This document shows, piece by piece, positions 51,852 through 61,102 of a DNA stretch of 64,000 bases. The translations under genes and the position numbers were made by a program. Source of the stretch: Hyphomonadaceae bacterium (GTDB lineage Bacteria > Pseudomonadota > Alphaproteobacteria > Caulobacterales > Hyphomonadaceae); assembly GCA_947474455.1 (NCBI GenBank), contig CANJIL010000003.1:84121-148120 (forward strand), read 5' to 3'. The notes below the pieces were generated by a model, which was given only the letters and a program-made list of their open reading frames with translations, had not been told where the DNA came from and searched no databases. Each line of letters starts with the position of its first letter. Position 1 is the first letter of the stretch.

Positions 51852-54800
51852 TCACTGCTTGTCTCCAATCGCCTGACCAACAGCTGTGCGGATATCCGGC
51901 CGGCTGGCTGTTGAGGTCAGCAGTCTGACAAACTCGCTATCGATGCCAATGTTCAACTGGAATGGCTGTCCGCCCAGCACATTGGGGTTGCGCCCGAGCA
52001 CGCTGAGGCTCATCAGCATCCGTCCCGCTAGATCCCCGTTAAGCCCCACTTTCAACACCTGATAGCGGAAGTCCTTTAGCGCATCGAAGACCATCTTCGA
52101 GTTTTGGTCCGCCTGCGCCGCTGCATCGCCGGGCGAACCTGAATACTGGATAACGCCACCTTCTTTGGACGCTTCGAGGGTAGCATTGTCGATCGCGGCT
52201 GAACCCGTTCTGAACACGACGGGGAAATCGCCTGCCACAATCCCGACAAGCTTCATGTCCGGCAGCTTGAACTGCTCGACGAGTTTGGCGAGGTCCCAGC
52301 TCACCGCCTGAGCAACGATGCGATTCTCAGCTTCACTCGTGAAGGCGAAGTCCATGGGCTTCACGCGGATGAAGCCGCCGCCGAAAGGCCATTCGGCGCC
52401 TTCGAGACGGATGCGGTCGTAGCCGACAAGCTGGAAGCGGATCGTACCCTTCTCGATCGGCAGGCCAAACGTGACCTTGTCGATCGTGATCTGCTGGCCC
52501 GGCGCAGACTTCATGTTGATGAGATCCGTGATCTCGACCTTACCCGAAACGCCTTCGAACACGCCGGCGGAGGCGAGCGCGAAACCAACCTTCCGCAGAT
52601 CTGCCGTGGCGCTGGCCTTCAGACCGTCAGCTGTCCACGACGCGGCGCCGGAAATATCAGCACGTCCCGTGACGCCGGCGGGGCCGCGCAGCATCGGCGC
52701 GAGATCGTAGGGCTGGAACACACGTGGCGCAAAAATGAGCGGAATGGGCTCGAACGTCAGCGAGCCTTCATTCTCGCCTAGGCTGTGGCGGCCGGTGACG
52801 TGGGCGACCTGCATGCCAGACTTCGCCATCGAGAAGCCGCCAGTGAAGTTAGCGATGCTGTTGCGTAACGTCGCCGATCCCTCGAACTTCACTTCCTCGA
52901 AGCGCTTGCCCTCCTCCTCAGTCTTCGGGTCGAAGACCCGCATCGTGATATCGGACATGGATCCGTCGAGCGTATCGCCCGTGCCACCCAGATGGAACTT
53001 GCCCGCTAGGTCCGCTACAGTTCCTTCCTCAGCTCGCGCATTGCCGCCGTTGAAGGCGCCGTTAATCCGCCAGCCATCGCGAAGGTCGAGTTCGCCAGTG
53101 ACGTCGGCGATGCGGATTGGAACCTTGCGCTGATCCAGCGTCATGTCGACTGCGATGGGCGCGGCATCGAAGTTGACGCGGAGACCGCCTTGGGCGCGCC
53201 AGTTGATTCCGACGAGCCCGAGCGCGACTTTCGCGTTCCACGCCCCGCCTTTGACCGGAATGCTCACTGCATCAAGACTGCCGCGCCCTACCACGCCGTC
53301 ACCGACACGCTCAGCCAGTCGGCCTTGCGGCGAGTAACGCAGAGCGGCGGCGCCAAAAACGGTTTCCCCGTAACTCGCTTCGCTCCATCGGATAACGACG
53401 CCGCGTGGCGCATCGGCAACAAACGTCTGGCGATCCCAGACGGCGTCAACCACGCCCGAGCCCCGCGCACCTTTCCAGACACCGCCGCCAAAGCCGCCGT
53501 TGAAATTGACGGTCAGTTGGCCGCTCGCTTTTCCCGCGATGTCGTCGAGGCCAAAATCGAGGCCGGTGAATTCGGCCGCTATGGTGTCGCTGCCAACGGT
53601 CCAGGGTTTCAGCGATGCAGCGCCGATAAACGCCAGTTTCTTGCCTCCGCCTGACGCCTTGGCGATATCAAGCGAAAAGTTAGGCCCGCCGCCGCCAGAC
53701 AATTGCAACGAGCCGGACGCGAGCCATGCGCCGCCGTGCGCCGTCGAGAAGGACGCGATATTCTGTAGACCTGTGGGCGGAACGAGCTTGAGGAGGAGGC
53801 CGCTGGCGGCCCTGACTTCTACGCCGTCGCGGAGGGTAACTTCGATGCCCTTGATCGGCGATGACGCCGCAGACCACGGGACGGCGACATCGAACTTCAG
53901 CGCGGCGCGGTCCACCGCTTTGGCAGCCACTGAACCGAAGACGGGAAGCCCCGCTTCAAGCGGGAGCGAAATAGCGTCGGCGATCTGCTTTCGAACTGCC
54001 GCCGTTACGATGGCTGCACGCACGCGCGCCGTACCCTGCGCCGTGCCGGCGATGCCTTCCGTTATATCGACAACTCCGGTGAGTTCGACACGTCCAGCGA
54101 TGCCCTGCGGAATCCTAACCTCGTCAACAGCCAACACAATGTCGCCGCCTGATTTGCCGAGGAGCTTCGGCTCAATGAGCGCTGTAAGCTCCGCCTTCTT
54201 CCAGCTTGCACCGCCGACGGCGCCCTCGCCCGTGCTGGCGGAAAGTTGCAGCTTCCGCACTCGGGCAAGGAGCGTCGCGACATCAAGCGCGGATGGATCG
54301 ACAGCGGCCGCTTCGACACTGGCGCTTGCCTGGGCGCCCATAAGCTTCGTGTCCTTCATATCAACTTCGCCGAGTGTTGCCGAGCCCACGCCCTTCAGCA
54401 CGCCTGCAATCTGTTCAACCGTCACATCTATCTTCACGTTCGCAATGCTGGTGTCGGCTGCTTCGAATTTCGCCAGATCGAGCTTTGCGGTTGCAGAAAT
54501 TTGCTTGTTGGCCACGGTCGCTTTCAGATGTCCGCCAGCGAGCTGCATGGTGGCGCCCATCATACCCAGCGTTGCAGGAGGCGCCGTAAGATCGATCACG
54601 AAAGCATCAGCGCCGGCGCCCGTGATCGACCCAATCGCGTGCACGGGGCCGGACCGTGTTTCACCGATCACTGTGATCTTCTTGAAGCTGAGGCGCGGCA
54701 ACGGCCCGACCGGCGTATCGCCGGGCTTGGTGAAATTGGCGACGGCGGCGTCGAGATCACCAAGCAGCGGTCGCTTGCCTGTGAGATCGACCCGGACGAC

Positions 54801-55136
54801 GAGTTCATCACCGCCCACCGCGGACGGGCGTGGCGAGAAAAGACTGTCCCATGCGAGGTCGATAACCAGTTCGCGAGCGCTTATTGCAGCGTTAGCCGCC
54901 TCCGGCGCGCGCGCATCCAGACCGGTTAACGTGATCCCGCCAAAGTCCAGACGCGTGATGCTGACCTTGCAGGAAAGCTTCTGATCCGCGCATACGCTTC
55001 GCGCAATCGCCTCCGCGATCGGCTGGCGAAACAGCCAGAGGGCGGCAACAAAAATCGCGAATAGGGCGATAACTAGGCCTATTATGCGACGTTTCGAAGC
55101 TATTGGCCCTTTCGGAGCAAGTTTTTCTTCAGTCAT
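51852..55136 (-). CDS. ydbH: YdbH family AsmA-like intermembrane phospholipid transport protein
   Basis: YdbH is one of the AsmA-like proteins (with TamB and YhdP) that move phospholipids to the outer membrane in E. coli. The 1094-residue protein has one N-terminal membrane helix (about 19-36) and a very long beta-rich body with the taco-like repeats of the family, ending in a DUF3971/YdbH C-terminal region (D-L-A-K-L-V-E-Q-F and I-D-S-E-F-V). Length is close to the 880-1100 usual. The start at 55136 gives a basic N-terminus before the helix. The order ydbH-ynbE-ydbL is conserved, though sequence identity with E. coli is not judged here. Confidence 0.85.
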   Translation of the reverse strand: MTEEKLAPKGPIASKRRIIGLVIALFAIFVAALWLFRQPIAEAIARSVCADQKLSCKVSITRLDFGGITLTGLDARAPEAANAAISARELVIDLAWDSLFSPRPSAVGGDELVVRVDLTGKRPLLGDLDAAVANFTKPGDTPVGPLPRLSFKKITVIGETRSGPVHAIGSITGAGADAFVIDLTAPPATLGMMGATMQLAGGHLKATVANKQISATAKLDLAKFEAADTSIANVKIDVTVEQIAGVLKGVGSATLGEVDMKDTKLMGAQASASVEAAAVDPSALDVATLLARVRKLQLSASTGEGAVGGASWKKAELTALIEPKLLGKSGGDIVLAVDEVRIPQGIAGRVELTGVVDITEGIAGTAQGTARVRAAIVTAAVRKQIADAISLPLEAGLPVFGSVAAKAVDRAALKFDVAVPWSAASSPIKGIEVTLRDGVEVRAASGLLLKLVPPTGLQNIASFSTAHGGAWLASGSLQLSGGGGPNFSLDIAKASGGGKKLAFIGAASLKPWTVGSDTIAAEFTGLDFGLDDIAGKASGQLTVNFNGGFGGGVWKGARGSGVVDAVWDRQTFVADAPRGVVIRWSEASYGETVFGAAALRYSPQGRLAERVGDGVVGRGSLDAVSIPVKGGAWNAKVALGLVGINWRAQGGLRVNFDAAPIAVDMTLDQRKVPIRIADVTGELDLRDGWRINGAFNGGNARAEEGTVADLAGKFHLGGTGDTLDGSMSDITMRVFDPKTEEEGKRFEEVKFEGSATLRNSIANFTGGFSMAKSGMQVAHVTGRHSLGENEGSLTFEPIPLIFAPRVFQPYDLAPMLRGPAGVTGRADISGAASWTADGLKASATADLRKVGFALASAGVFEGVSGKVEITDLINMKSAPGQQITIDKVTFGLPIEKGTIRFQLVGYDRIRLEGAEWPFGGGFIRVKPMDFAFTSEAENRIVAQAVSWDLAKLVEQFKLPDMKLVGIVAGDFPVVFRTGSAAIDNATLEASKEGGVIQYSGSPGDAAAQADQNSKMVFDALKDFRYQVLKVGLNGDLAGRMLMSLSVLGRNPNVLGGQPFQLNIGIDSEFVRLLTSTASRPDIRTAVGQAIGDKQ

Positions 55137-55278
55137 CTTGTGTCTAATTATGCATTCGCGCTTGCAGAATAGCACCTGAACGTTTTTATTTGCTCATCTG
55201 TGCCTCCGCTTCGAATTGTCGACCGGGGAAGAGTGGCTGGCCTGATAATCCGTTCCGCAGGGAACTTTCGGAGCACCC

Positions 55279-56664
55279 ATGAAAAACGGTTGGTTTGATT
55301 GGGGGATGGGTGCGGCCGCGGCCGTACTGATGGGGACTGGACTTGTTGTTGCCGGCGTGAATGCGCGCCCTGTCGAGGCTGCGGTCGCCGACACTACTCC
55401 TGATCCACGTCTGCTGGTCGCCTCGCTCACGAGCGCGGACAGCGTGACAAACGTGGCAAGCGAAGTGAAACGCGTGTCCATCCTGCGCAACGAAACGCTT
55501 TCGGGCGTGCTTGACCGTATCGGCGCGCCGCGTGACGAAGCGAACGGCGCGGTGTCGGCAGCGGGCGAGCTGATCGACCTGCGCGGCATGCGCCCAGGCG
55601 ATGACGTCACTGCGTGGCTGGATACGGATGCCGAAGGCGCGGTGCGCCTTATGGGACTGTCGCTGCGCCAGGAAGCTGAAACGCAAGTCCTGATCTCGCG
55701 TAGTCTCGACGGCAAGTGGACCTCGCACGAGCTGAAAGCGAAACTCTCGCCGGGCGTCAGCTACATCGCCGGCGATGTCGACCAGTCCATCTATCAGACG
55801 GCCACTGGTCTCGGCGCTGGTGATCAGCAGGTCGTCGATTACGCCGACATCTTCGGATACGACATCGACTTCCAGCGCGAAGTCCGCACAGGCGATCGCT
55901 TCGGCATTCTGTACGAGTCGTTTGAAGACGAGCGCGGCCAGCAGGTGAAGACCGGCAACGTTCTGATGGCCGCCATGGATGGCGCTGCCCTTTCGAAAGC
56001 GTTCTACCGCTACACGCCATCTGACGATGGCGTCGTCGACTATTTCGACGAGACCGGACAGAGCGCGAAGAAGTTCTTGATGAAGACACCGATCAACGGC
56101 GCGCGTCTTTCCTCCAGCTTCGGGAACCGCAAGCATCCGGTGCTCGGCTATACCAAGCTGCACAAGGGCACGGACTTCGCGGCCCCGCCTGGCACCCCGA
56201 TCTACGCGGCGGGCAATGGCAAGATCGTCACCTACGGCCCGAACGGCTCGTATGGCAACTTCGCCAAGATCGAGCACGCGAATGGCTATACGACCGGCTA
56301 CGCGCATATGAGCCGCTTCGCCAAGGGTCTGTCGCGCGGAAGCTTCGTGAAGCAGGGTCAGGTAATCGGCTATGTCGGCACGACCGGCCGCTCGACCGGA
56401 CCCCACCTGCACTACGAGGTCTACATAAACAACAAGCCGGTCAATGCGATGACGCTGAAACTGCCGACGGGACGAAAGCTCGCGGGTACGCAGCTTGACG
56501 CGTTCCTGGCGGAGAAAGCCCGGATCGATGGCTTGCGTGATGCGGAGCTTGTTCAACAGCAAATGGCTTCGGCGAAACCTGCGCCTACCGCACCGACGCT
56601 GGTCTCAGCGCCGGCGCCGGCTTCGGTCACGCTGGAAACGCGGAACAGCGCGGCCAATCCGTAA
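55279..56664 (+). CDS. M23 family (LytM-type) metallopeptidase
   Basis: This 461-residue exported or membrane-anchored peptidoglycan endopeptidase has one N-terminal hydrophobic helix (about 8-27) and a LysM/OapA-like region (about 65-115) with R-N-E-T-L-S-G-V-L. The M23 catalytic domain lies at about 285-390, with zinc ligands H in L-H-K-G-T-D-F (H and D) and the H-x-H of G-P-H-L-H-Y-E-V. A variable Ala/Pro-rich tail follows. It is divergent from ydbH. All catalytic residues are present, so it is an active enzyme candidate rather than an EnvC/NlpD-type activator. Confidence 0.92.
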   Translation: MKNGWFDWGMGAAAAVLMGTGLVVAGVNARPVEAAVADTTPDPRLLVASLTSADSVTNVASEVKRVSILRNETLSGVLDRIGAPRDEANGAVSAAGELIDLRGMRPGDDVTAWLDTDAEGAVRLMGLSLRQEAETQVLISRSLDGKWTSHELKAKLSPGVSYIAGDVDQSIYQTATGLGAGDQQVVDYADIFGYDIDFQREVRTGDRFGILYESFEDERGQQVKTGNVLMAAMDGAALSKAFYRYTPSDDGVVDYFDETGQSAKKFLMKTPINGARLSSSFGNRKHPVLGYTKLHKGTDFAAPPGTPIYAAGNGKIVTYGPNGSYGNFAKIEHANGYTTGYAHMSRFAKGLSRGSFVKQGQVIGYVGTTGRSTGPHLHYEVYINNKPVNAMTLKLPTGRKLAGTQLDAFLAEKARIDGLRDAELVQQQMASAKPAPTAPTLVSAPAPASVTLETRNSAANP

Positions 56665-56764
56665 CCGGCTGCGTCAGGATTGGCGCACTGCGGCTTGAGA
56701 AGCTTGTCGCCGCCCCCTTGGCTGCGCTAGGTCTCGCGCAGATCAATGTGATGCGGGGATTTCG

Positions 56765-57232
56765 ATGTCGCTCAAACTGCTCACCGCCACCGCTCTTGGC
56801 CTTGCGCTCGCTGCTTGTGCGACTTCGCCGAAACGCGATCTTGGCCGGTTCGGCTTCATGGTCGGCTGCTGGAAATCGGCAGACGGCGTGAACCTCGAAG
56901 TGTGGTCTCCGCCTGAGGGCGGGATCATGTTCGGTTACGCCACCACGACCCGGAATGGCCAGCTGGCGACGTTCGAACAGTCGCGCCTCGATACACGGCC
57001 GAGCCGAGCCCTTTATACTGCCTCGCCCGAAGGCCAACGGTCTGTGACGTTTGTCGAAACGCGTGATCCGGCGGCGCTTGTGGCGCCAAACACCATTACG
57101 CTTGAGAACGGCGACCACGACTATCCGCAACGCATCACCTACCGCAGCACAGAGAACGGCCTCGCGGCCTCGATCTCCCTGCTCGATGGCACGCGCCCGT
57201 TCAGCTACAGTTGGGAGCGCTGCGAGGACTAG
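56765..57232 (+). CDS. DUF6265 family lipoprotein
   Basis: This 155-residue protein has a lipobox (L-A-A-C at about 15-18), so it is probably anchored. The mature part matches DUF6265: F-M-V-G-C-W-K-S-A-D-G-V-N-L-E-V-W-S-P-P-E-G-type W-S-P-P-E-G-G-I-M-F-G-Y, then V-T-F-V-E-T and D-Y-P-Q-R-I-T-Y-R, a lipocalin-like beta-barrel shared by many uncharacterised secreted proteins. Its stop codon overlaps by 4 bases the end of a possible reverse-strand gene fragment. Confidence 0.8.
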   Translation: MSLKLLTATALGLALAACATSPKRDLGRFGFMVGCWKSADGVNLEVWSPPEGGIMFGYATTTRNGQLATFEQSRLDTRPSRALYTASPEGQRSVTFVETRDPAALVAPNTITLENGDHDYPQRITYRSTENGLAASISLLDGTRPFSYSWERCED

Positions 57233-57480
57233 ATCGCCGCGAGTCGCGCTTCGATCACGCACGCCACGGGGCGAACGGTAGGCTCCATGACTTCAGGTGT
57301 TGTCGAATCCGCACCATCGGTCGACGTGTAGAGTATCGTGCTGGAGCACCGGAAGGCGGCTGACGTCAGATAGCCTTCCTCGAGTACTAGCCGGTCACGT
57401 CTGGCGCTGGAATCTTCTCCGGCGCTGGCCTGATGTTCTCCTGCCCGCACACGGTCGGCGCCATCACGCCTGCGCCAGTC
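57229..57480 (-). pseudogene. Possible decayed hypothetical gene
   Basis: The 57233-57527 gap has one candidate on the reverse strand. A frame ending at 57229 reads G-Y-L-T-S-A-A-F-R-C-S-S-T-I-L-Y, then P-V-A-C-V-I-E-A-R-L-A-A-I. Upstream of about 57390 coding quality moves to a different frame that holds C-G-Q-E-N-I-R-P-A-P-E-K-I-P. No family is recognised and no clean start is seen. It may be a frameshifted small secreted protein, or chance. Confidence 0.3.
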
Positions 57481-57527
57481 AGCCGTTCGCGACGCCCGGC
57501 TGGCGTCGCAAGGCCGCATTCGCCGAC

Positions 57528-59567
57528 CTACTTGGCCGCCATGTTCTGTCGCGCTTCGACAACCTTAATCGTGGCTTTGTCCGTGATTTCAGCCATGCGA
57601 TCGAAAGCAAATTCCAGCTCGCCCAGCCCTTGCGTCGCCGACCTGATCGCGATGATCAGATCATGCAGTTCTTCCTCCGGAATAAAAGCGCGGACGGAAT
57701 CCCACCCGAACCAACTCTGACGAGGCTCAACACCGAGGATCTGGCCACGGCGCATCGGGATCAAGGCCGTGATCCGCGCCATCTGGTCAGATGGCGTTTG
57801 AATCGTGACGATGTGAACCGGCTCCAGCAACACTGGGTCGCACTCGGGAAGCGCCTGCTGCACGCACATGCGAGCGGCTGTACGAAAAGCAAGCTCCGAT
57901 GAATCGACCGCATGATATGAGCCGTCCAGCAACGTGACCTCCACATCCACAACCGGCAAGCCCAACGGACCTTTCTGCAGCGCGTCCTTCGCCCCTTCCT
58001 CCACCGCGCCAAAATACTGCTTCGGCACCACGCCGCCATGGATCTTCTGGTCGAACACGAAGCCGCTTCCGCGCGAACCGGGGCGCACCTCCAGCACGAC
58101 GTCGCCGAACTGACCGTGTCCGCCGGATTGTTTCTTGTGCTTGCCGCGCTGGGTCGACCGGTCCCGGATGGTCTCGCGGTAGGCCGTCTGTGGCCGGCGC
58201 GAGGCGACGCTTAGACCAAACCTACGGCGCAGCCTGTCGAGCGCGACGCGGAGGTGCATCTCACCCTGACCGCCGAGGCGGAATTCGCGCGTGAGCGGGT
58301 CAGGCCCGAAGTCGAGCGCGCTATCCTCGTCGACGAGCCGCGCCATGGCGGAGGCAAGCTTCACATCATCCGCGCGGTTCTGCGTTTCAATGGCGAGCGA
58401 ATAGACGGCCGGGCGATCGACCTTCGGGACATTCGATTTGCGCGCCACGTCGTCGGCGCTGATGAGATCGCCCCGCTTTGGCGCATCTAGGCGACCGAGA
58501 CAGACGACGTCGCCGGCGACCGCCTTGTCGACCTTAGCCTGGCTTTCGCCATGGACACTGAATATGCCCAAGACGCGTTCTATTGTTCCATCAGGCGCGG
58601 TGATCGCGTCGCCGTCTGAGATCTCGCCGGAGAGCACGCGCACCATTGTCTGCCGACCGGCTTGCCCCGCATGTTTCGTCTTTAGCACCAAGGCTGCGTT
58701 GCCTTCGGCGCCGACGCGCCGGGCGGCGGCGTCGAGCTTCGGTATCTCATGTCTCAGGACTTTGAGCAGTCGGCGAACGCCCGAACCGTTTTCTGCCGAA
58801 CCGAGGAAGACGGGCACGATCTGGACGCGGCCCAACTCATCCGCGAGGTCGGCCATGACATGGTCCCGCGCTGGCTCGTTCTCGTTGATCAGGTCTTCCA
58901 TCAGCTCGTCGTCGAAATCGGCGATCTGCTCAAGCATGCGGTAGCGCGCCTCGATCTCGCGCGCCTTTTCCTGCTCGGGAATCTGGATCAGGCTGGAAGG
59001 CCTGCCGGACTCGTAGGCGTAGGCGCGCTCCAATGCGAGATCGATGTAGCCGCGCGCGCCCGCCCCATTCCAGATCGGTATCTGGCGCGCAACGAGCGGC
59101 TCCAGGCTGAAAGGCTGGATCGCGCTGATGAGGTCGCGCACCAGGCCGCGCGTCTTGTCGATCTTGTTGATGAAGATGCAGTGCGGCGCACGAAGTTCGT
59201 CGAGGCGTCGCAGCAGGGGCTGCAGCAGGTTGGCGCGCCCCGGATCTGGGTCGACTACGACGATCGTAAGGTCGACTGCAGGAAGGACTGTGTCTGCTTC
59301 GCTGGCGAAATCGATGGAGCCGGGACAGTCGAGAACGACATACTGGTCGCCCAGATATTCGAACCGCGCGACATTCACTTCAGTGGAGAGGCCGCGTGCC
59401 CGGGCCTCCTCGCTTGCGTCGCCAACAGATGTTCCTTGCGCGACCGATCCCTTTCGCTGGATCCTTTCGCATGCATGCAGCATCGCTTCGACTAAAGTGG
59501 TTTTCCCGGTCCCGCAGGGGCCGATTAAGGCGACCGCACGTGCGGGCGCCGCTTGTCCTCCGTTCAT
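57528..59567 (-). CDS. Elongation factor G-like translational GTPase (EF-G paralog)
   Basis: This 679-residue protein has the five-domain EF-G layout. The P-loop is G-P-C-G-T-G-K-T (about 17-24) instead of the usual A-H-V-D-A-G-K-T, G3 is D-C-P-G-S, and G4 is N-K-I-D (about 137). Domains II-V extend to the C-terminus, with the domain IV tip region S-G-G-H-G-Q-F-G-D-V near 470. It belongs to the EF-G-like paralog group common in alphaproteobacteria, whose precise role (stress translation, ribosome release) is not settled. It is unlikely to be the essential fusA because of the altered G1 and the absence of str-operon neighbours. Confidence 0.88.
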   Translation of the reverse strand: MNGGQAAPARAVALIGPCGTGKTTLVEAMLHACERIQRKGSVAQGTSVGDASEEARARGLSTEVNVARFEYLGDQYVVLDCPGSIDFASEADTVLPAVDLTIVVVDPDPGRANLLQPLLRRLDELRAPHCIFINKIDKTRGLVRDLISAIQPFSLEPLVARQIPIWNGAGARGYIDLALERAYAYESGRPSSLIQIPEQEKAREIEARYRMLEQIADFDDELMEDLINENEPARDHVMADLADELGRVQIVPVFLGSAENGSGVRRLLKVLRHEIPKLDAAARRVGAEGNAALVLKTKHAGQAGRQTMVRVLSGEISDGDAITAPDGTIERVLGIFSVHGESQAKVDKAVAGDVVCLGRLDAPKRGDLISADDVARKSNVPKVDRPAVYSLAIETQNRADDVKLASAMARLVDEDSALDFGPDPLTREFRLGGQGEMHLRVALDRLRRRFGLSVASRRPQTAYRETIRDRSTQRGKHKKQSGGHGQFGDVVLEVRPGSRGSGFVFDQKIHGGVVPKQYFGAVEEGAKDALQKGPLGLPVVDVEVTLLDGSYHAVDSSELAFRTAARMCVQQALPECDPVLLEPVHIVTIQTPSDQMARITALIPMRRGQILGVEPRQSWFGWDSVRAFIPEEELHDLIIAIRSATQGLGELEFAFDRMAEITDKATIKVVEARQNMAAK

Positions 59568-59817
59568 GGCCTATGTCCTTCGCGCCTCGGGTGAAGGGCC
59601 GCGGGCCGGTCCTCGAGGGACGCGGAATACTCTACGCCGTGAGGACCGTACCCACGGCCCGGGCGCGTCAATCGTGCGCTCAGGACACGGACCGATCAAC
59701 GCGCAAGCGAGCAAAATCTCGAAATTGTCACCGGCTTCCTTACGTAACGATACACCGCCACCGTTGCTTGTATGCAGGGCAAGCGTAATATGAACTGCGT
59801 TAGAGGGAGAACGGCCA

Positions 59818-60870
59818 ATGAAACGAACGCTTATGGCTTCGGTGGTGGTTTTGTGCATCGCAGCGCCCACGGCGTTCGCACAAGCAGCGCCGGGAAATGC
59901 AAAGCCCAAGACAGCTTGGGGAGCGCCAGACATCCAGGGATTCTGGACTACTCAGTCCCTGACCCCGATGCAACGCGCAGAGGACGTCAAGAATCTTGTG
60001 CTGACGGACCAAGAGGCGGAGAAGCTGCTTTACAACAATCGCTACTCGCAAGCCGCACGTCAGGAAGCGGGCGTATCGAAGGTCGACGCTGAGTCCTCAG
60101 CCAAGCTGCTTTCCGACAAGAACTCGTCGCGCGCCTACAACCGGTTCTGGATGGATCCGGGTTCGGGATACGCTCAAGTCAAAGGCGAATACCGCTCGTC
60201 CTGGATCACGTCTCCGGAAAATGGCCGGATCCCGTACACGAACGCCGGCATTTCGGCCAACACGCGCGCTACGGCTTTCGACAGCTACGAAATCCGCCCA
60301 CTGCCAGAGCGTTGCCTGATGAGCTTCACGGGCAGCGGCGGCCCGGTGCTCGGCAGCGGCATGTACAACAACACTATTCAGATCGTGCAGTCCCCTGACT
60401 CGGTCATGATGCTGGCAGAGATGATCCACGACGTCCGTGTGATCCCAATCTTCAAGACCGCGACCGAGGCACAAACGAAGCATGGTCCAGGGGCAGTTCC
60501 GAAATGGGGTGGCGACTCGGTCGGCTGGTATGAAGGCGATTCACTGGTCGTGGAGACTGTCAACTCGCATCCCAAGCAGCGCTCTTACATCACGCCCGCC
60601 GGCAAGGTGACCGAGCGCTACACTCGTTGGTCGGACGGTCAGGTCTTGTACGAGTTCAAGGTCGAGGATCCGTCGCTCTACACATCAAGCTGGAGCGGCG
60701 AGATGTCCCTGAACCACTCGGATGAGCCGCTCTACGAGTATGCCTGCCATGAGGGTAACTACGCCCTTCCGGGCATTCTCGCCGGCGCCCGCAAGCTCGA
60801 GTCCGAAGGACGCCCTCATCCGGTCGAGAAGCCGATTTTCGCTGGCGTTGACCAAGCCGACGGCGAATAA
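59818..60870 (+). CDS. Secreted protein of unknown function (tandem paralog A)
   Basis: This 350-residue protein has a signal peptide (cleavage near A-F-A/Q-A). The mature part has a W-G-A-P-D-I-Q-G-F-W-T-T-Q-S-L-T motif near 34, R-C-L-M-S-F-T-G-S-G-G-P near 162, E-M-I-H-D-V-R-V-I-P near 200, and a beta-rich C-terminal half with G-D-S-V-G-W-Y-E-G-D-S-L-V-V-E-T. Related unannotated secreted proteins with W-G-x-P-D-x-x-G-x-W are frequent in alphaproteobacteria and Acidobacteria. No catalytic motif is evident. A near-identical paralog follows, and a terminator sits 30 bases after the stop. Confidence 0.85.
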   Translation: MKRTLMASVVVLCIAAPTAFAQAAPGNAKPKTAWGAPDIQGFWTTQSLTPMQRAEDVKNLVLTDQEAEKLLYNNRYSQAARQEAGVSKVDAESSAKLLSDKNSSRAYNRFWMDPGSGYAQVKGEYRSSWITSPENGRIPYTNAGISANTRATAFDSYEIRPLPERCLMSFTGSGGPVLGSGMYNNTIQIVQSPDSVMMLAEMIHDVRVIPIFKTATEAQTKHGPGAVPKWGGDSVGWYEGDSLVVETVNSHPKQRSYITPAGKVTERYTRWSDGQVLYEFKVEDPSLYTSSWSGEMSLNHSDEPLYEYACHEGNYALPGILAGARKLESEGRPHPVEKPIFAGVDQADGE

Positions 60871-60899
60871 CCACACACGCATTCTCGACGATACTACTG

Positions 60900-60930
60900 G
60901 CAGGGCCGGGAAACATCTTCCCGGCCCTGC
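60900..60930 (+). terminator. Terminator-like hairpin after paralog A
   Basis: A 13-bp perfect stem (GCAGGGCCGGGAA and its complement, loop ACATC) starts 30 bases after the stop codon. It is GC-rich with few T residues after it (TGCATATG). It would separate the transcript of the first paralog from that of the second. Confidence 0.75.
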
Positions 60931-61102
60931 TGCATATGTGAGCCAGGAACGTTCGCTTGTCGTTGGCGGATGACACCGTCCCCGTCGGCGCAAGGCTTTA
61001 TCTCGAAGCTGTAAGGAGATTGACGCCACGCTCATGGAAGCTTGATTGCTCCGCGAGGTGGCTTATGCGACGGCGCCATGATCGCCACAGGGAGAGATTG
61101 CC

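Noticed and set aside
53500..54984. 494-codon plus-strand frame inside ydbH
   Set aside because: Antisense shadow; Ser/Pro/Ala-rich low-complexity product and no ribosome site, while ydbH is supported by operon context.
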